A stretch of 64,000 nucleotides of DNA. Source: CAVVSQ01 sp963848825. GTDB lineage: Bacteria; Planctomycetota; Planctomycetia; Gemmatales; Gemmataceae. A model generated the notes under the pieces. It saw only the letters and a list, made by a program, of their open reading frames with translations. It did not search any database and had not been told where the DNA came from. The stretch's first letter is position 1. Each line of letters begins with the position of its first letter. The stretch is from the NCBI GenBank assembly GCA_963848825.1, contig CAWKFA010000015.1:1736001-1800000 (forward strand), given 5' to 3'. Made by a program: the position numbers and the translations under genes. Positions 20,501 through 30,400 of the stretch are shown piece by piece.

Positions 20501-21134
20501 CGGTGAATGGTACGCTGCCCGCACTCTTGACCTGCATGACCAGCTTCTTGCTGTTTTCGTCAAGGTTGCCGCCGAGCGTCCAACGGCCCCAGCGCGAATT
20601 GTCCGCGCTGGCGCTTAATACCAGAACGCCATGCTCTTTTTGAAGCTTGCACGCTACATTATCCAGGACAAAGTCCGGGTTGCCGTCCTGACGCAAAGTC
20701 ACCTGGCCCCGTTCCAGGGAAACTTCCGGAATCGAGGCGGACTGTTCGTTGTCCTTGCTCTGCAAAATCTGCTCGGGAAAGCGCGTGCTTAACTTGCCTT
20801 CCTTGTCAAAGCGGAGCAGTATTTTGACGCCGCTGATAGTAACTCGATCCGGCGACGTTTGCCCACGAACTAGCTCGAGAAGCGACAGGTCGGTGTCAAG
20901 CCTGTCGATCGTTAACCAGGGCTGGCCTGCCTGCCCTTCTTCCAAGAATGCCACGCCGCTCAGCGTCGAACTTTGGACGCCAATGCTCGTGGCGCCCACC
21001 TGGACGGGCCCGCCATAAATTGCGGCCAGCTTGGCAGTCACCTTGTCCGCCACCTGGCGAGAATTGAGGTAATAGCGGACCCCCAGCACCACCATGATGA
21101 CGAGGGTGCCAAGGATGCCACCGATAGTGAGCAA
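17562..21134 (-). CDS. Large AsmA-like membrane-anchored protein (two frameshifts)
   Basis: Three overlapping frames make one protein of ~1190 aa. Frame breaks are near 19337 (in a GCGCGC run; KSLKDVATWQ joins RADIRSRQIKVYDATFTDF) and near 18306 (one A missing after GGGG; KDEG joins KITVAETSAQ). The N-terminus has one TM helix (LTIGGILGTLVIMVVLGV); the only usable start seen is TTG 21134, with a stop shortly upstream, so the start is uncertain. The rest is long beta-rich sequence of the AsmA/DUF3971 type (ISGVKILLRFDKEGKL, VEVNVGIPLTASRDLKK). AsmA-like proteins span the periplasm and move lipids to, or affect assembly of, the outer membrane; assignment rests on overall pattern. Confidence 0.7.
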
Positions 21135-21406
21135 GCGTTTCAGAGAAGCCCCCGCTTTCGACGTCTAACCAGCTATCGCAGATGGAGAAATACAACAAAT
21201 GAGCAAAGTTCATGCCGCACCGGAGCGACTTCGCGGCCAAGTCGCGTGCGCGAGCGGTTTATCTGCCTATCCGTACAAACGCGCAAATGCACGTCAGCGC
21301 CTGTGATGACTCTAAAAAGCGTTGCTCAAACGGAATTACTTGGCTAGAATGTGGCTACACCAGTTACTATCGACCGGCCGTGACGCTGGTCCCGTGAGGT
21401 ATTCTC

Positions 21407-22999
21407 ATGTTGAGCGAGTCCGAGAAGCGCACCGCCATCTTGGTGGTTTCTCGGTACGGAGCGGATTCTTCCAGGGTCTTTTCGACCGTCCAAACCGTGC
21501 TCGAGTCACGCTCCCAGGGGGACAAGGTTGACTTGTTGGATGCCTTCCAGCGAGCAGACTTGCTCACGGCCAGTCAGGTTCATGAACTACGCTTCGGACT
21601 GGAAAAAACTCTCGTCGAGCCCATGCTCAGGAACGGCGCCGCAGCGCCGGAACCAAGTGGCGATGGGCCGCTACTCACGCTCGTCAACGACGACGATGAT
21701 GAGTTCGACGAAACCGACGACGATTATGTGGAGCTGCGCTCGCTCGGTGGTTTTCGCGTATTGCGCCGACTTGGCCAAGGTGGTACGGGCGCTGTCTTTC
21801 TGGCTTACGACCCCAAGGAAAATCGCCAGGTTGCGCTCAAGGTACTCAACCGAGCCCTAGCCAAGAACCAGTCGTCGCTCGATCGCTTTTATCGCGAGGC
21901 CAAGAGCGGAGCCCTGCTCAATCATCCGAACATCGTACATAACTATGCCGTCGGTCAGGACCAGACGACCGGCCTTCATTACCTTGTTCTTGAATACATC
22001 GATGGACCCAGCGCGCTCGACCTGCTGGACAGGTTCCAGCGTTTGTCGGTCGGCGATGCACTCCATCTCACACTCGACATCGCGCGGGGTCTCGAATACG
22101 CGCACTCGCGAAATATTGTCCACCGCGACATCAAGCCGGGTAATATCTTGCTTACTTTGTCCGGCCTGGCCAAGTTGGCCGACATGGGGCTGGCCAAACG
22201 TATCGATGAAACCAGTCACCTGACGCACGCTCGCCAGGGCTTCGGCACTCCATACTACATGCCTTATGAGCAGGCCATGAACGCCAAGTACGCCGATGCT
22301 CGCAGCGATATCTACGCGCTCGGCGCGACGCTCTACCACCTTCTGGTCGGCGAAGTACCATTTCCGGGAGCGAATTCGCTGGAGATTGTCGATAAGAAAG
22401 CCATCGGCACCTTCACGCCGGCCAGCGAAGCCAATCCGGATGTTCCGCGCGCCCTTGACATCGTCCTCGCCAAGATGCTGGCCCGCGAGCCGCGCCACCG
22501 TTATCAAACGGTCAGCGAACTGATCGTCGATCTCGAGCGCTCCAATCTCGCAGCCGCGCTTCCTAGCTTTATCGATCACGACCTCGCCATGCAGGACCCC
22601 GTAGTCCGTCAGCGTCTGGCGGCTCCTGCAGCCACCTGCCCCGACTTACGCTCCGGCCTCGAACGCCCGGCGGACGACGAGCAGGTATGGTACCTTCGCT
22701 ATCAAGACCGCAAGGGCCAAGCCTGCAAGGCCCGTCTGACTCTGCCCAACCTGCTCGAAAAACTACGCGCCGGCCGCTTCTCCCCCCAAATCGAGGCAGC
22801 CCGCTCGCCCCAAGGCGATTTCCAGCCACTCACCAACTACGCCGAGTTCCAAGACGTGCTAACCGAAGCGCCAAACTCCGCAACGACCCGCGTAACCCCC
22901 AGTCGACCCTCCCGCGGCGCCTGGTGGTTAGTATCCGCCTGCGGGATAGGCGTGGGCGTCCTCGCGATCGTGACACTTTTCTTTTGGCTGCACGGCTAG
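21407..22999 (+). CDS. Tail-anchored Ser/Thr protein kinase with GYF-like C-terminal segment
   Basis: The 530-aa ORF is intact, with ATG at 21407 preceded by GAGG. Residues ~1-75 form a helical region of unknown type. The kinase domain is at ~110-380: LGQGGTGAVFLAY, VALKVLN, IVHRDIKPGNILL (~236), then DMGLAK (~257), where DFG is usual; GFGTPYYMPYEQ follows. Residues ~425-480 (VWYLRYQDRKGQACKA...LPNLLEKLRAGRFSP) resemble the GYF_2-type module common in planctomycetes. One TM helix (~504-527) ends the protein, leaving a two-residue tail, so the kinase should face the cytoplasm. No substrate gene is adjacent. Confidence 0.9.
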   Translation: MLSESEKRTAILVVSRYGADSSRVFSTVQTVLESRSQGDKVDLLDAFQRADLLTASQVHELRFGLEKTLVEPMLRNGAAAPEPSGDGPLLTLVNDDDDEFDETDDDYVELRSLGGFRVLRRLGQGGTGAVFLAYDPKENRQVALKVLNRALAKNQSSLDRFYREAKSGALLNHPNIVHNYAVGQDQTTGLHYLVLEYIDGPSALDLLDRFQRLSVGDALHLTLDIARGLEYAHSRNIVHRDIKPGNILLTLSGLAKLADMGLAKRIDETSHLTHARQGFGTPYYMPYEQAMNAKYADARSDIYALGATLYHLLVGEVPFPGANSLEIVDKKAIGTFTPASEANPDVPRALDIVLAKMLAREPRHRYQTVSELIVDLERSNLAAALPSFIDHDLAMQDPVVRQRLAAPAATCPDLRSGLERPADDEQVWYLRYQDRKGQACKARLTLPNLLEKLRAGRFSPQIEAARSPQGDFQPLTNYAEFQDVLTEAPNSATTRVTPSRPSRGAWWLVSACGIGVGVLAIVTLFFWLHG

Positions 23000-23051
23000 A
23001 AGTGGGGGGAAGGGTCGCCCTTCATTTACGCCAACGGCGTTAAATCTCAAA

Positions 23052-23079
23052 GCCCAGGGTTGGTACTCCAACCCTGGGC
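23052..23079. terminator. Bidirectional hairpin between convergent genes
   Basis: A perfect 12-bp stem (GCCCAGGGTTGG / CCAACCCTGGGC) with loop TACT lies between the kinase stop (22999) and the convergent small membrane protein (ends 23106). There is no T-run, but position and symmetry suit a bidirectional terminator or an intergenic REP-like unit. An adjacent ACGCCAACGGCGT motif (23030-23042) is also palindromic. Confidence 0.55.
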
Positions 23080-23105
23080 AAGCCATTAGACCTTGTAGCA
23101 CTGAA

Positions 23106-23525
23106 TTAATGATGGTGGCCATGTGCCGCGGGAGCGTGAGCCGGAGGATCGAGATTGATCTCCGGAGGTGCCCAGTGGCAGAGTCCTTGCAGCCAGCCGC
23201 AAAAGAATGCCAGGGCGCTGAGCATGCCGACCGCACCCAGTTGCCACCAGAAGTTTGGGAGCGTGATAAAACCGAGCGTGAAGTCGCTGGGGGCAATTCG
23301 CGACCACACCAAGGCGCTCACCACTATTAATAAGGCTAGCGGCACCCAGGCGCCACGCGCCAGCGCGGGCCAAACCCTGGTCCAGTTGACGCCCAGAAGC
23401 CACCAGGCCACCCAGGCGATGAGGAGCGACCAGTGCATCGCTAACAGCAGCAGTTGCACGGCCAGTTCGCCGACGTTGAGTACAATTTGCCACAGGCTCT
23501 GAAATACCGTACCAAGCTGCTCCAT
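23106..23525 (-). CDS. Small membrane protein with His-rich C-terminus, function unknown
   Basis: A 139-aa protein starting at ATG 23525. It shows about three hydrophobic helices (LAVQLLLLAMHWSLLIAWVA; WVPLALLIVVSALVW; LGAVGMLSALAFFCGWL). The C-terminus is HAPAAHGHHH, which could bind metal, but that is inference. I do not recognise the family. It stands alone between the kinase and endonuclease IV genes. Confidence 0.7.
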   Translation of the reverse strand: MEQLGTVFQSLWQIVLNVGELAVQLLLLAMHWSLLIAWVAWWLLGVNWTRVWPALARGAWVPLALLIVVSALVWSRIAPSDFTLGFITLPNFWWQLGAVGMLSALAFFCGWLQGLCHWAPPEINLDPPAHAPAAHGHHH

Positions 23526-23633
23526 GTCGGCCCCGCGTGTAGAGTTATATTGCCAAGAGCAGCATAGAATTCCATGGCGCCAACGTCAACCCGGCTGCTT
23601 GGCATTGGGAGCTTAGGGATGGGAGGATAGAGG

Positions 23634-24470
23634 ATGCCGCTCTTTGGTGCTCATATGTCGATCGCCGGGGGTTATTTCAAAGCCCTGGTCGCGGCTCATG
23701 AACACGAATGCGAGGCGGTACAACTCTTTACCAAAAACAACGCCCAGTGGCGAGCGAAGGTGATTTCCGCCGAGGATATCCGGCTTTTTCGGCATAATTG
23801 GCAAGGAACAAAGCTTCGTATGTCTTTGGCCCATAGCTGTTATTTGATCAATCTGGCGTCGCCGGACGAAACGCTCTGGCGGCGGTCCGTGGAAGCATTC
23901 ATCATTGAAATGAAGCGTGCCGAAGCACTCGGCCTGGACTACCTGGTGACCCACCCGGGGGTGGCGACGGATGGCGACTTGAAGGCGGGCCTGCGGCGCA
24001 TGGCCAGGGCATTCGATAAAATCAATCGTCTTTGTCCAAAATTCCGCGTGCGCGTTCTGCTGGAGAACACCGCCGGCCAGGGCACAAGCCTGGGTCATCG
24101 CTTTGAACATTTGGCGGAGATCATCAGTTTGGCGAAAAACCCCGAGCGTTTAGGTGTTTGCCTGGATACCTGCCATACCTTCGCCGCGGGTTATCCCCTG
24201 GCGCCCGTCAAAGACTATCGAGCAACCTTCCGGACTTTCCACCGGATTGTGGGTTTGGACCGCCTTTGTGCCTTTCACGTCAACGACAGCAAAAAGCCGC
24301 TGGGCAGCCGAGTAGATCGCCATGCCCACATTGGCCAGGGTTTTTTGGGCCTGGAGCCCTTTCGGTTACTGGTCAACGACCGCCGTTTTCGCCAACATCC
24401 GATGGTTCTCGAGACCAGCAAGGAAGACGACATGGACCGAACGAACCTGCAAACTTTACGCGCCTGGTAG
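23634..24470 (+). CDS. nfo: Endonuclease IV (AP endonuclease family 2)
   Basis: This 278-aa protein matches the length and motifs of deoxyribonuclease IV: FGAHMSIAGG at the start, LAHSCYLINLAS, THPG, LLENTAGQGTSLG, GVCLDTCHTFAAGY, FHVNDSKKPLGSRVDRHAHIGQG and LETSKE. These hold the His/Glu/Asp ligands of the trinuclear zinc centre. The enzyme cuts the DNA backbone 5' to abasic sites and removes 3'-blocking groups in base excision repair. ATG 23634 has a good GGGAGG ribosome site. The ORF is intact. Confidence 0.96.
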   Translation: MPLFGAHMSIAGGYFKALVAAHEHECEAVQLFTKNNAQWRAKVISAEDIRLFRHNWQGTKLRMSLAHSCYLINLASPDETLWRRSVEAFIIEMKRAEALGLDYLVTHPGVATDGDLKAGLRRMARAFDKINRLCPKFRVRVLLENTAGQGTSLGHRFEHLAEIISLAKNPERLGVCLDTCHTFAAGYPLAPVKDYRATFRTFHRIVGLDRLCAFHVNDSKKPLGSRVDRHAHIGQGFLGLEPFRLLVNDRRFRQHPMVLETSKEDDMDRTNLQTLRAW

Positions 24471-24664
24471 GTAGAAAAAACTAGTAGCCATGCCCAGGGG
24501 TCGCGAATCGCAAGGAACGCCGGGCGTTCAGCGCTCAATCCGCACAAAGGCGCCAGACGGTTTTTCGTGTAGGGTCGTCGCGCGAAGACGTCGCATTGGT
24601 GCTGAAGGCCTCGCGTGGCCTCAAGGGGCCTGGACACCGGACCGATAAATCATCTGTAACGCCT

Positions 24665-24769
24665 CGGGGCCCCGCTTACCGTTGAGACCCCGCACCGCTG
24701 ACATCCCCATTAACTCTCCTTGTTAATGCGGTCCACTGAAGTGACACCAAGCGGGGCCCCTTTTCTTTT
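24665..24769 (+). ncRNA. Candidate structured small RNA with CU-rich loop, ending in a terminator-like stem
   Basis: In the 479-bp gap between nfo and eno a 12-bp perfect stem (24666-24677 GGGGCCCCGCTT with 24749-24760) closes a ~70-nt interior and is followed by TTTTCTTTT. Inside, CATTAAC (24708-24714) pairs perfectly with GTTAATG (24722-24728), presenting loop TCTCCTT, and an outer ACCG/CGGT pair flanks it. The loop is complementary to a Shine-Dalgarno sequence. It does not match SRP RNA, tRNA, tmRNA, RNase P or fluoride riboswitch signatures that I can recall. It may instead be a leader or terminator. The rest of 24471-24949 shows no gene. Confidence 0.4.
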
Positions 24770-24949
24770 CGCGAACTTCTCGTGGCAAAAAACAGGGACA
24801 GGGCCTCATGGCCTGGCCGTCGGCACGAAAAGGTTCGCACTTCTTCGAGGCGCTGCCAAACACCCGCCGAGCCTGGAAACTGCTTCCGGAAAAGCTATAC
24901 CTAGCTTAACGGTCGTTCTTTCAATTATGTTTCTAGGGACGAGAAAGAC

Positions 24950-26255
24950 ATGGAACTGCAAACGATTCACGCGCGCGAGATTCTCGATAGCCGCGGTAAC
25001 CCGACCTTGGAAGTGGAAGTGGTCTTGGCGGACGGCGCCACGGGTCGCGCCGCGGTCCCCAGCGGCGCCAGTACGGGGGCACACGAGGCGGTGGAACTGC
25101 GCGACGGCGATAAAAAACGGTACCTTGGCAAGGGCGTCCTCAAAGCGGTAGCCAATGTTAATGAAAAACTGGCCCCCAAGCTGCTCGGCAGCAGCGCGAT
25201 GGATCAAACCGCCCTCGATGCCCTGATGATCGAGCTGGATGGCACTCCGAACAAGGCCAAGTATGGCGCCAACGCCATCTTGGGGGTGTCGCTTGCGGTG
25301 GCCCATGCCGCGGCGGCCTCGGTGGGATTGCCTCTTTACCGCTACCTGGGAGGGGTTAATGCCAAGTATCTGCCTGTACCGATGATGAATGTGCTTAACG
25401 GCGGTAAACACGCCGATAACAACGTGGATTTCCAGGAATTCATGATCATGCCCTTCGGCGCCCCGAATTTCGCAGAAGCCTTGCGCATGGGTGCTGAAGT
25501 GTTTCACCATTTGAAGAAGGTGCTGCACGACAAGCACCTCAGTACCGCCGTTGGTGACGAGGGCGGCTTTGCCCCCAACCTGAAAAGCTCCGATGAGGCA
25601 TTCGAGGTGCTCGCCAAAGCCATCGAACTTGCCGGCTACAAGCTTGGCGAGGACGTGGCCTTCGCGCTCGACCCGGCGACCACCGAACTTTTTGAAGAGG
25701 CCAAGGCCAAGGGCAAAACCGGCTATTGCTTCTTCAAGAGCAATCCCGACAAGGTCGCCAGCAGCCAGGAGATGATTGACCTGTGGAAAGGCTATTGCAA
25801 GAAATGGCCCATTCGCTCGATCGAGGACGGCTTGGCGGAGGACGACTGGGAAGGCTGGCAGCAGCTTACCCGCGAGTTGGGCGACAAGGTGCAACTGGTT
25901 GGCGACGACCTGTTCGTCACCAACACCAAACGCCTTCAGGATGGCATCACTAAAAAAGCGGGCAATAGCATTCTGATCAAAGTGAACCAGATTGGCACCC
26001 TGACGGAAACGCTGGATGCCATCGAGCTGGCGCAGTCGCAACGGCATGACGTCCATCGTCAGCCATCGCTCCGGAGAGACCGAGGATACGACCATCGCCG
26101 ATATTGTGGTGGCCACCAATGCCGGGCAAATCAAGACGGGTTCCACAAGTCGCACCGACCGCATCGCCAAGTACAACCAACTGCTCCGTATCGAGGAAGA
26201 TCTTGGCGAGAGCGCCAAGTTCGGCGCGGAGCTATGGCCGGCCGGTCGCAAGTAA
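24950..26255 (+). CDS. eno: Enolase (one frameshift near the 3' end)
   Basis: Enolase converts 2-phosphoglycerate to phosphoenolpyruvate in glycolysis. Motifs in order: AREILDSRGNPTLEVEV, SGASTGAHEAVELRDGD, VPMMNVLNGGKHADNNVD, GDEGGFAPN (~201-209, catalytic Glu), SIEDGLAEDDW, LVGDDLFVTN, SILIKVNQIGTLTET (~340, catalytic Lys). The frame breaks near 26037: removing one T in CAGTCGC gives AQRNGMTSIVSHRSGETED, matching the family exactly, and then runs to TAA at 26255 (GAELWPAGRK). Length after repair, ~434 aa, is normal. An essential gene with one indel argues for a sequencing error. A GGGACGAG stretch precedes the ATG. Confidence 0.96.
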
Positions 26256-26302
26256 GCTGGCCCCTGGGCAGCGGGACGTTCTGGTCGGCGCGGGAACCAC
26301 CT

Positions 26303-26590
26303 ATGTGGGAATATCTGTGTGATTTTTGGCTACCGCGGCTTCTCTTCCTGTTGACCCTGGGCGTCGCGGTGGCGCTGGCCATGGTCGTCTGCTGCGCACC
26401 CGTGCTGGCCAGCGAGGACCAGGCTGGTATTCTCCACCTTTTCGCCAAGGACCAGATCGTGCGGCGCACGACCCTGGCCAGCGCGGCCGGTTTGGTGGTA
26501 ACCGCTTTCGTCTTTTTCCGTCCGGGCGGCTTCTTGTTGTTTCGCAAGAAGGATAAAACACGCTTGCCGCCGCCCATGGCGGGAGCGTGA
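26303..26590 (+). CDS. Small two-TM membrane protein, function unknown
   Basis: A 95-aa protein placed at ATG 26303 (MWEYLCDFWLPRLLFLLTLG). Two hydrophobic helices (LLFLLTLGVAVALAMVVCCA; TLASAAGLVVTAFVFF) are joined by a short polar loop, and the C-terminus is basic (RKKDKTRLPPP). It follows eno by 47 bp and may be co-transcribed. Enolase is often followed by a divisome FtsB/DivIC protein, but there is no coiled coil here, so I do not assign that role. Confidence 0.6.
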   Translation: MWEYLCDFWLPRLLFLLTLGVAVALAMVVCCAPVLASEDQAGILHLFAKDQIVRRTTLASAAGLVVTAFVFFRPGGFLLFRKKDKTRLPPPMAGA

Positions 26591-26636
26591 CTTAAAGGAG
26601 ACTCCTGGCCCATCCTTCCCGGTACTGAGTAATCCC

Positions 26637-27189
26637 ATGTTCTGGCTCATCGATCATGCCAACGTTTGCTACTTTCTCTTCGGCCTGGCTTTCCTTGGTT
26701 TTGGCGCCGCCTGGTGGCAACGGCGGCGGCCGGCCTTGGCAGCCGGCGCCATTGTCTCGTTGGGTTTGATTCTGCTATTGGCGCTCCTGGGCCAGTTTGT
26801 CGTGACGGACAAGCAGCAACTCGAGCTGAATGTGCCGCGCCTTGGCCGAGGGCGCCGTCACCGGTAAACGCGATGTCTTTGAAAAACTCCTGGCACCAGA
26901 TTTCTTGTTTCAAGGCACCGACCGCCAGGCCATCATGGATCGCGCCGCCAGGGCCGTCAAGCAATACCAAATCTATGAGATTCACATCTCTAGCTTTCAG
27001 GTCGAAGAATTGAGTGCCGACGCCGCCAAAGCTTACTTTCGCGCCGCCGTGCACTCGCGCCAGGAAGAGGGGCCTTATGTGTTGGCCTGTCGCGGTTCCT
27101 TCGTGAAACAAAATGGCATCTGGAAGCTCAAGGATATTCGTTTCTACAATCCCCTGGTCAATCAAACCCAGGAGATTCAAATTCCCTGA
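26637..27189 (+). CDS. Membrane-anchored SnoaL/NTF2-like protein (frameshifted)
   Basis: The N-terminal part has two TM helices (YFLFGLAFLGFGAAWW; LAAGAIVSLGLILLLALLG). One extra C near 26832 breaks the frame; without it QQLELNV continues as RALAEGAVTGKRDVFEKLLAPDF. The C-terminal ~115 residues (FQGTDRQAIMDRAARAVKQY, GSFVKQNGIWKLKDIRFYNP) look like the SnoaL/NTF2 cone fold. Corrected length is ~184 aa. It is third in the eno gene group. No catalytic residues identified. Confidence 0.65.
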
Positions 27190-27435
27190 GTGCCCGAGCA
27201 CGTTCTCGCAGGCTTCACGCACCCATCTCTTAACCACGTCCGCCTGCCGGGCAGTGGCACGTTTCGCGTCTCGCTCGTAGAACAAAAGGTGATGGCGAGC
27301 CTTTGGCCTGGTGGTCCAGAGAACAGGCCCGTACCTTCGGAGCGGGCGGCATCTTCTCACGGCTACCCAGGACTAGCGGCGTGGTTCCCTCCTACTTGGT
27401 AAGGAAGCTCATTTCCTGTTGGCAAGAAAGATTGG

Positions 27436-30400
27436 GTGGTGCTTATCCCTGCAATCACGGAAAGATTGGGACGCCTGGTATTCCGGCGCAACTCCCGAAA
27501 GGGCGACGTTTTTCCTCGGCTCGAAGAGCAGCCTTTACGCGCCGAGTTGTATAGCGTCGAACAACTTGAACGGCACGCCAAGGAGTTGGCCGCCGCGCAC
27601 AAGCTGGCCACCGGGCGAGGGCCTGATAAACTTATTGCCCGGCTGTATGAAAATGAGACCATCCTCGTTCACTCCTATGACCTGGTGACTGCGGCCGTCA
27701 AGCGGAAGCGCCGTATCAGCGCCGGCGGCGGAGTGGCTGCTTGACAATTTCTATCTGATTGAAGAACAAATCCGCACGGCGCGCCGGCATCTGCCGCAAT
27801 CTTACAGCAAGGAATTGCCACGCCTGGCCAACGGCCCAGCGGCCAGTTATCCGCGCGTCTATGGCATTGCGCTGGAATTGATTTCTCATGTGGACGGGCG
27901 GGTGGACGCGGTCAGCCTCAATGGGTTCATTGCCTCCTACCAAACGGTCACGCCGCTCAAGCTCGGCGAGCTATGGGCCGTGCCGATCATGCTGCGGCTT
28001 GCCCTGATCGAGAACCTGCGCCGGGTCGCCGCGCGCGTGGCCATCAGGCGCCGCGACGGTGACATCGCCGACGACTGGGCCGAACGCATGGTTCGCGTGG
28101 TCGAGCAAAACCCGACCGATTTGATTCTGGTCATGGCGGACATGGCGCGTGCGAATCCGCCACTCTCGGGAGCTTTTCTGGCCGAAATGACACGCCATTT
28201 GCAGGGCCAAAGCCCCTATTTCGCATTCGCCAATAGCTGGCTGGAAAATCGTCTCGCGGAGCAGGGCTTAACGACGGGACAGCTTATCCTGGCCGAGGGT
28301 CAAAATCAGGCCGCCGATCAGGTCTCGATCGGCAACAGCATCAACAGTCTCCGGTTTCTCAGCTCCAACGACTGGCGCGATTTTGTCGAGACCCATAGCC
28401 TGGTGGAACAAATTCTGCAGGGTGATCCGGCAGACGAATATACGAAGATGGATTTCGCCACGCGCGACCGTTATCGGCATGCCGTCGAGGAAATTGCCAA
28501 GCGCAGCCCGCAAGCCGAGATCGAGATCGCGACTCAGGCGATCCAGCTGGCTATGAAGGGAGCGATCGGCAGCGCCCAGGAGTCGGGGGGTAGAAGTCAT
28601 TCGTTCTCGCCGGCGGTTGCCGAGGAACGGCAGCGGGACCGGCACGTCGGCTACTACCTGATAGATGAGGGTCGACCCGCGCTCGAGCGCAAGGCCGTCA
28701 TGCAAAGGTCGCCCCAGTTGATGGTTTCCAAAATCTGTCGGCGGTTCCCGCTGCTTTTTTATGTCGCGGGCGTGCTTCTCATCACCATCGGCGCGACAGC
28801 GGCGTTTGCAGACTGGTCGAGGGAAGACCTGACTGTACTCTCTGTCGTTTTCCTCACCGTCCCCTTGCTCGTGTGCGTGGGCCACTTTGCCATTGGCGTC
28901 ATGCTCTGGCTGACGACGATCCTCGTGAAACCCCGGCGGCTTCCGCGCTGGACTTTTCAGACGGAATCCCGTCGGAGCATTGCACGATGGTGGTCGTGCC
29001 GACGATGCTTTCCAGTCCGGATTCGGTGCAAGACTTGCTCGACCATCTCGAAGTGCGCTACCTGGCGAATCGCGACCAAAATCTTCATTTCGCCCTGCTT
29101 ACAGACCTCGAGGACGCGGCCCAGGAAGTCATGGCCGGCGACGCGGAACTGATTCGGCTGGCCCGGGAGGGCATCGAAGGCCTCAATCGCAAGTATGAAA
29201 ACCATCGGCCGGATATTTTCTTTTTGTGTCACCGACCGCGGCGCTGGAACGCTCAGGAAGGTGTGTGGATGGGTTATGAGCGCAAGCGCGGGAAACTCAT
29301 GGAGTTTAATGCCTTCCTGCGCGGCAAGAAAGATGGTTTCGCTGAAATCGTTGGCGACATCACCAACCTTCCCGAAGTGCGTTACGTCATCACGCTCGAT
29401 ACCGACACGCAACTGCCGCGTGATTCCGCCCATCAAATGGTGGGCACGATGGCCCATATTCTCAACCGCCCCATATTCGACCCGGTGCGGCGCCGGGTTG
29501 TCACGGGCTACGGCATCCTGCAGCCACGGGTCGGCGTGAGCCTGCCCACTGCCCGCCGTTCCTGGTTTGTGCGCCTGTTTGCTGGCGATCCTGGGCTGGA
29601 TCCTTACACGCGGGCTGTCTCGGATGTCTATCAGGATCTTTTCGGCGAGGGCTCCTTCGTGGGCAAAGGCATCTACGATGTAGATGCATTTGAAAAGAGT
29701 TGCGGAGGACTTCCCGACAATACCATTCTGAGCCATGACCTGCTGGAGAGCGCTTATGTTCGGTCCGCGCTGTTAAGCGACGTGGAGTTGTTCGAAGAAT
29801 TCCCTTCCCTTTACGCGGCGGATGTAAGCCGGCGGCATCGCTGGATGCGCGGGGACTGGCAAATCGCTTCATGGTTGCTGCCCCGGGTCCCGGCGTCAGA
29901 GCCGGCTGGCCAAAAGACCGCTGCCGTTAAAGGCGGCACTTGGGTCAAAAATCCAATCTCCGCGCTGTCCTGGTGGAAGATCTTCGATAATCTGCGCCGC
30001 AGCCTGGTTCCGGTTGCCATGGTGGTTGTCCTCATTGGCTCATGGATGCTCGGTGACGCGGCGCTCGCCCGCCACACAACTCTTTTTGTGCTCGTCATGG
30101 TCGCGGCCCTGCCTCTGCTGGCGGCGGTGGAGGAATTGCTGCGCAAGCCGGCCGACCTGCCCGTCGTGACCCACCTGCGCGTGGTCGCCAGGGGCCTGGC
30201 GAAACACGCCAGTCAAATCCTGTTTACGCTGGTTTTTTTGCCCTACGACGCTTTTAGCAGCGTTGACGCGATCGTCCGAACTCTGACACGAATGCTCTGG
30301 ACCAAAAAGAAAATGCTCGAGTGGAAGACGTCCAGCGCCGCTGCCCGCGGCGCCCCCACCGACCTTGCCGGCTTTGCGCGTTCGATGTGGATCGGTCCCG

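Noticed and set aside
24665..24769. tRNA, SRP RNA, tmRNA or fluoride riboswitch before enolase
   Set aside because: No T-loop GTTCGA motif, no GGAAG-GAAGCAGCC SRP loop, no tmRNA ends and no GGTGATGG riboswitch core.
24806..26251. 481-aa minus-strand open frame opposite enolase
   Set aside because: Enolase motifs on the + strand are unmistakable; the antisense frame is a by-product of GC-rich codon use.
27190..27435. Small gene between the SnoaL-like protein and the glucan synthase
   Set aside because: Short frames exist on both strands but none has a ribosome site or protein-like composition.
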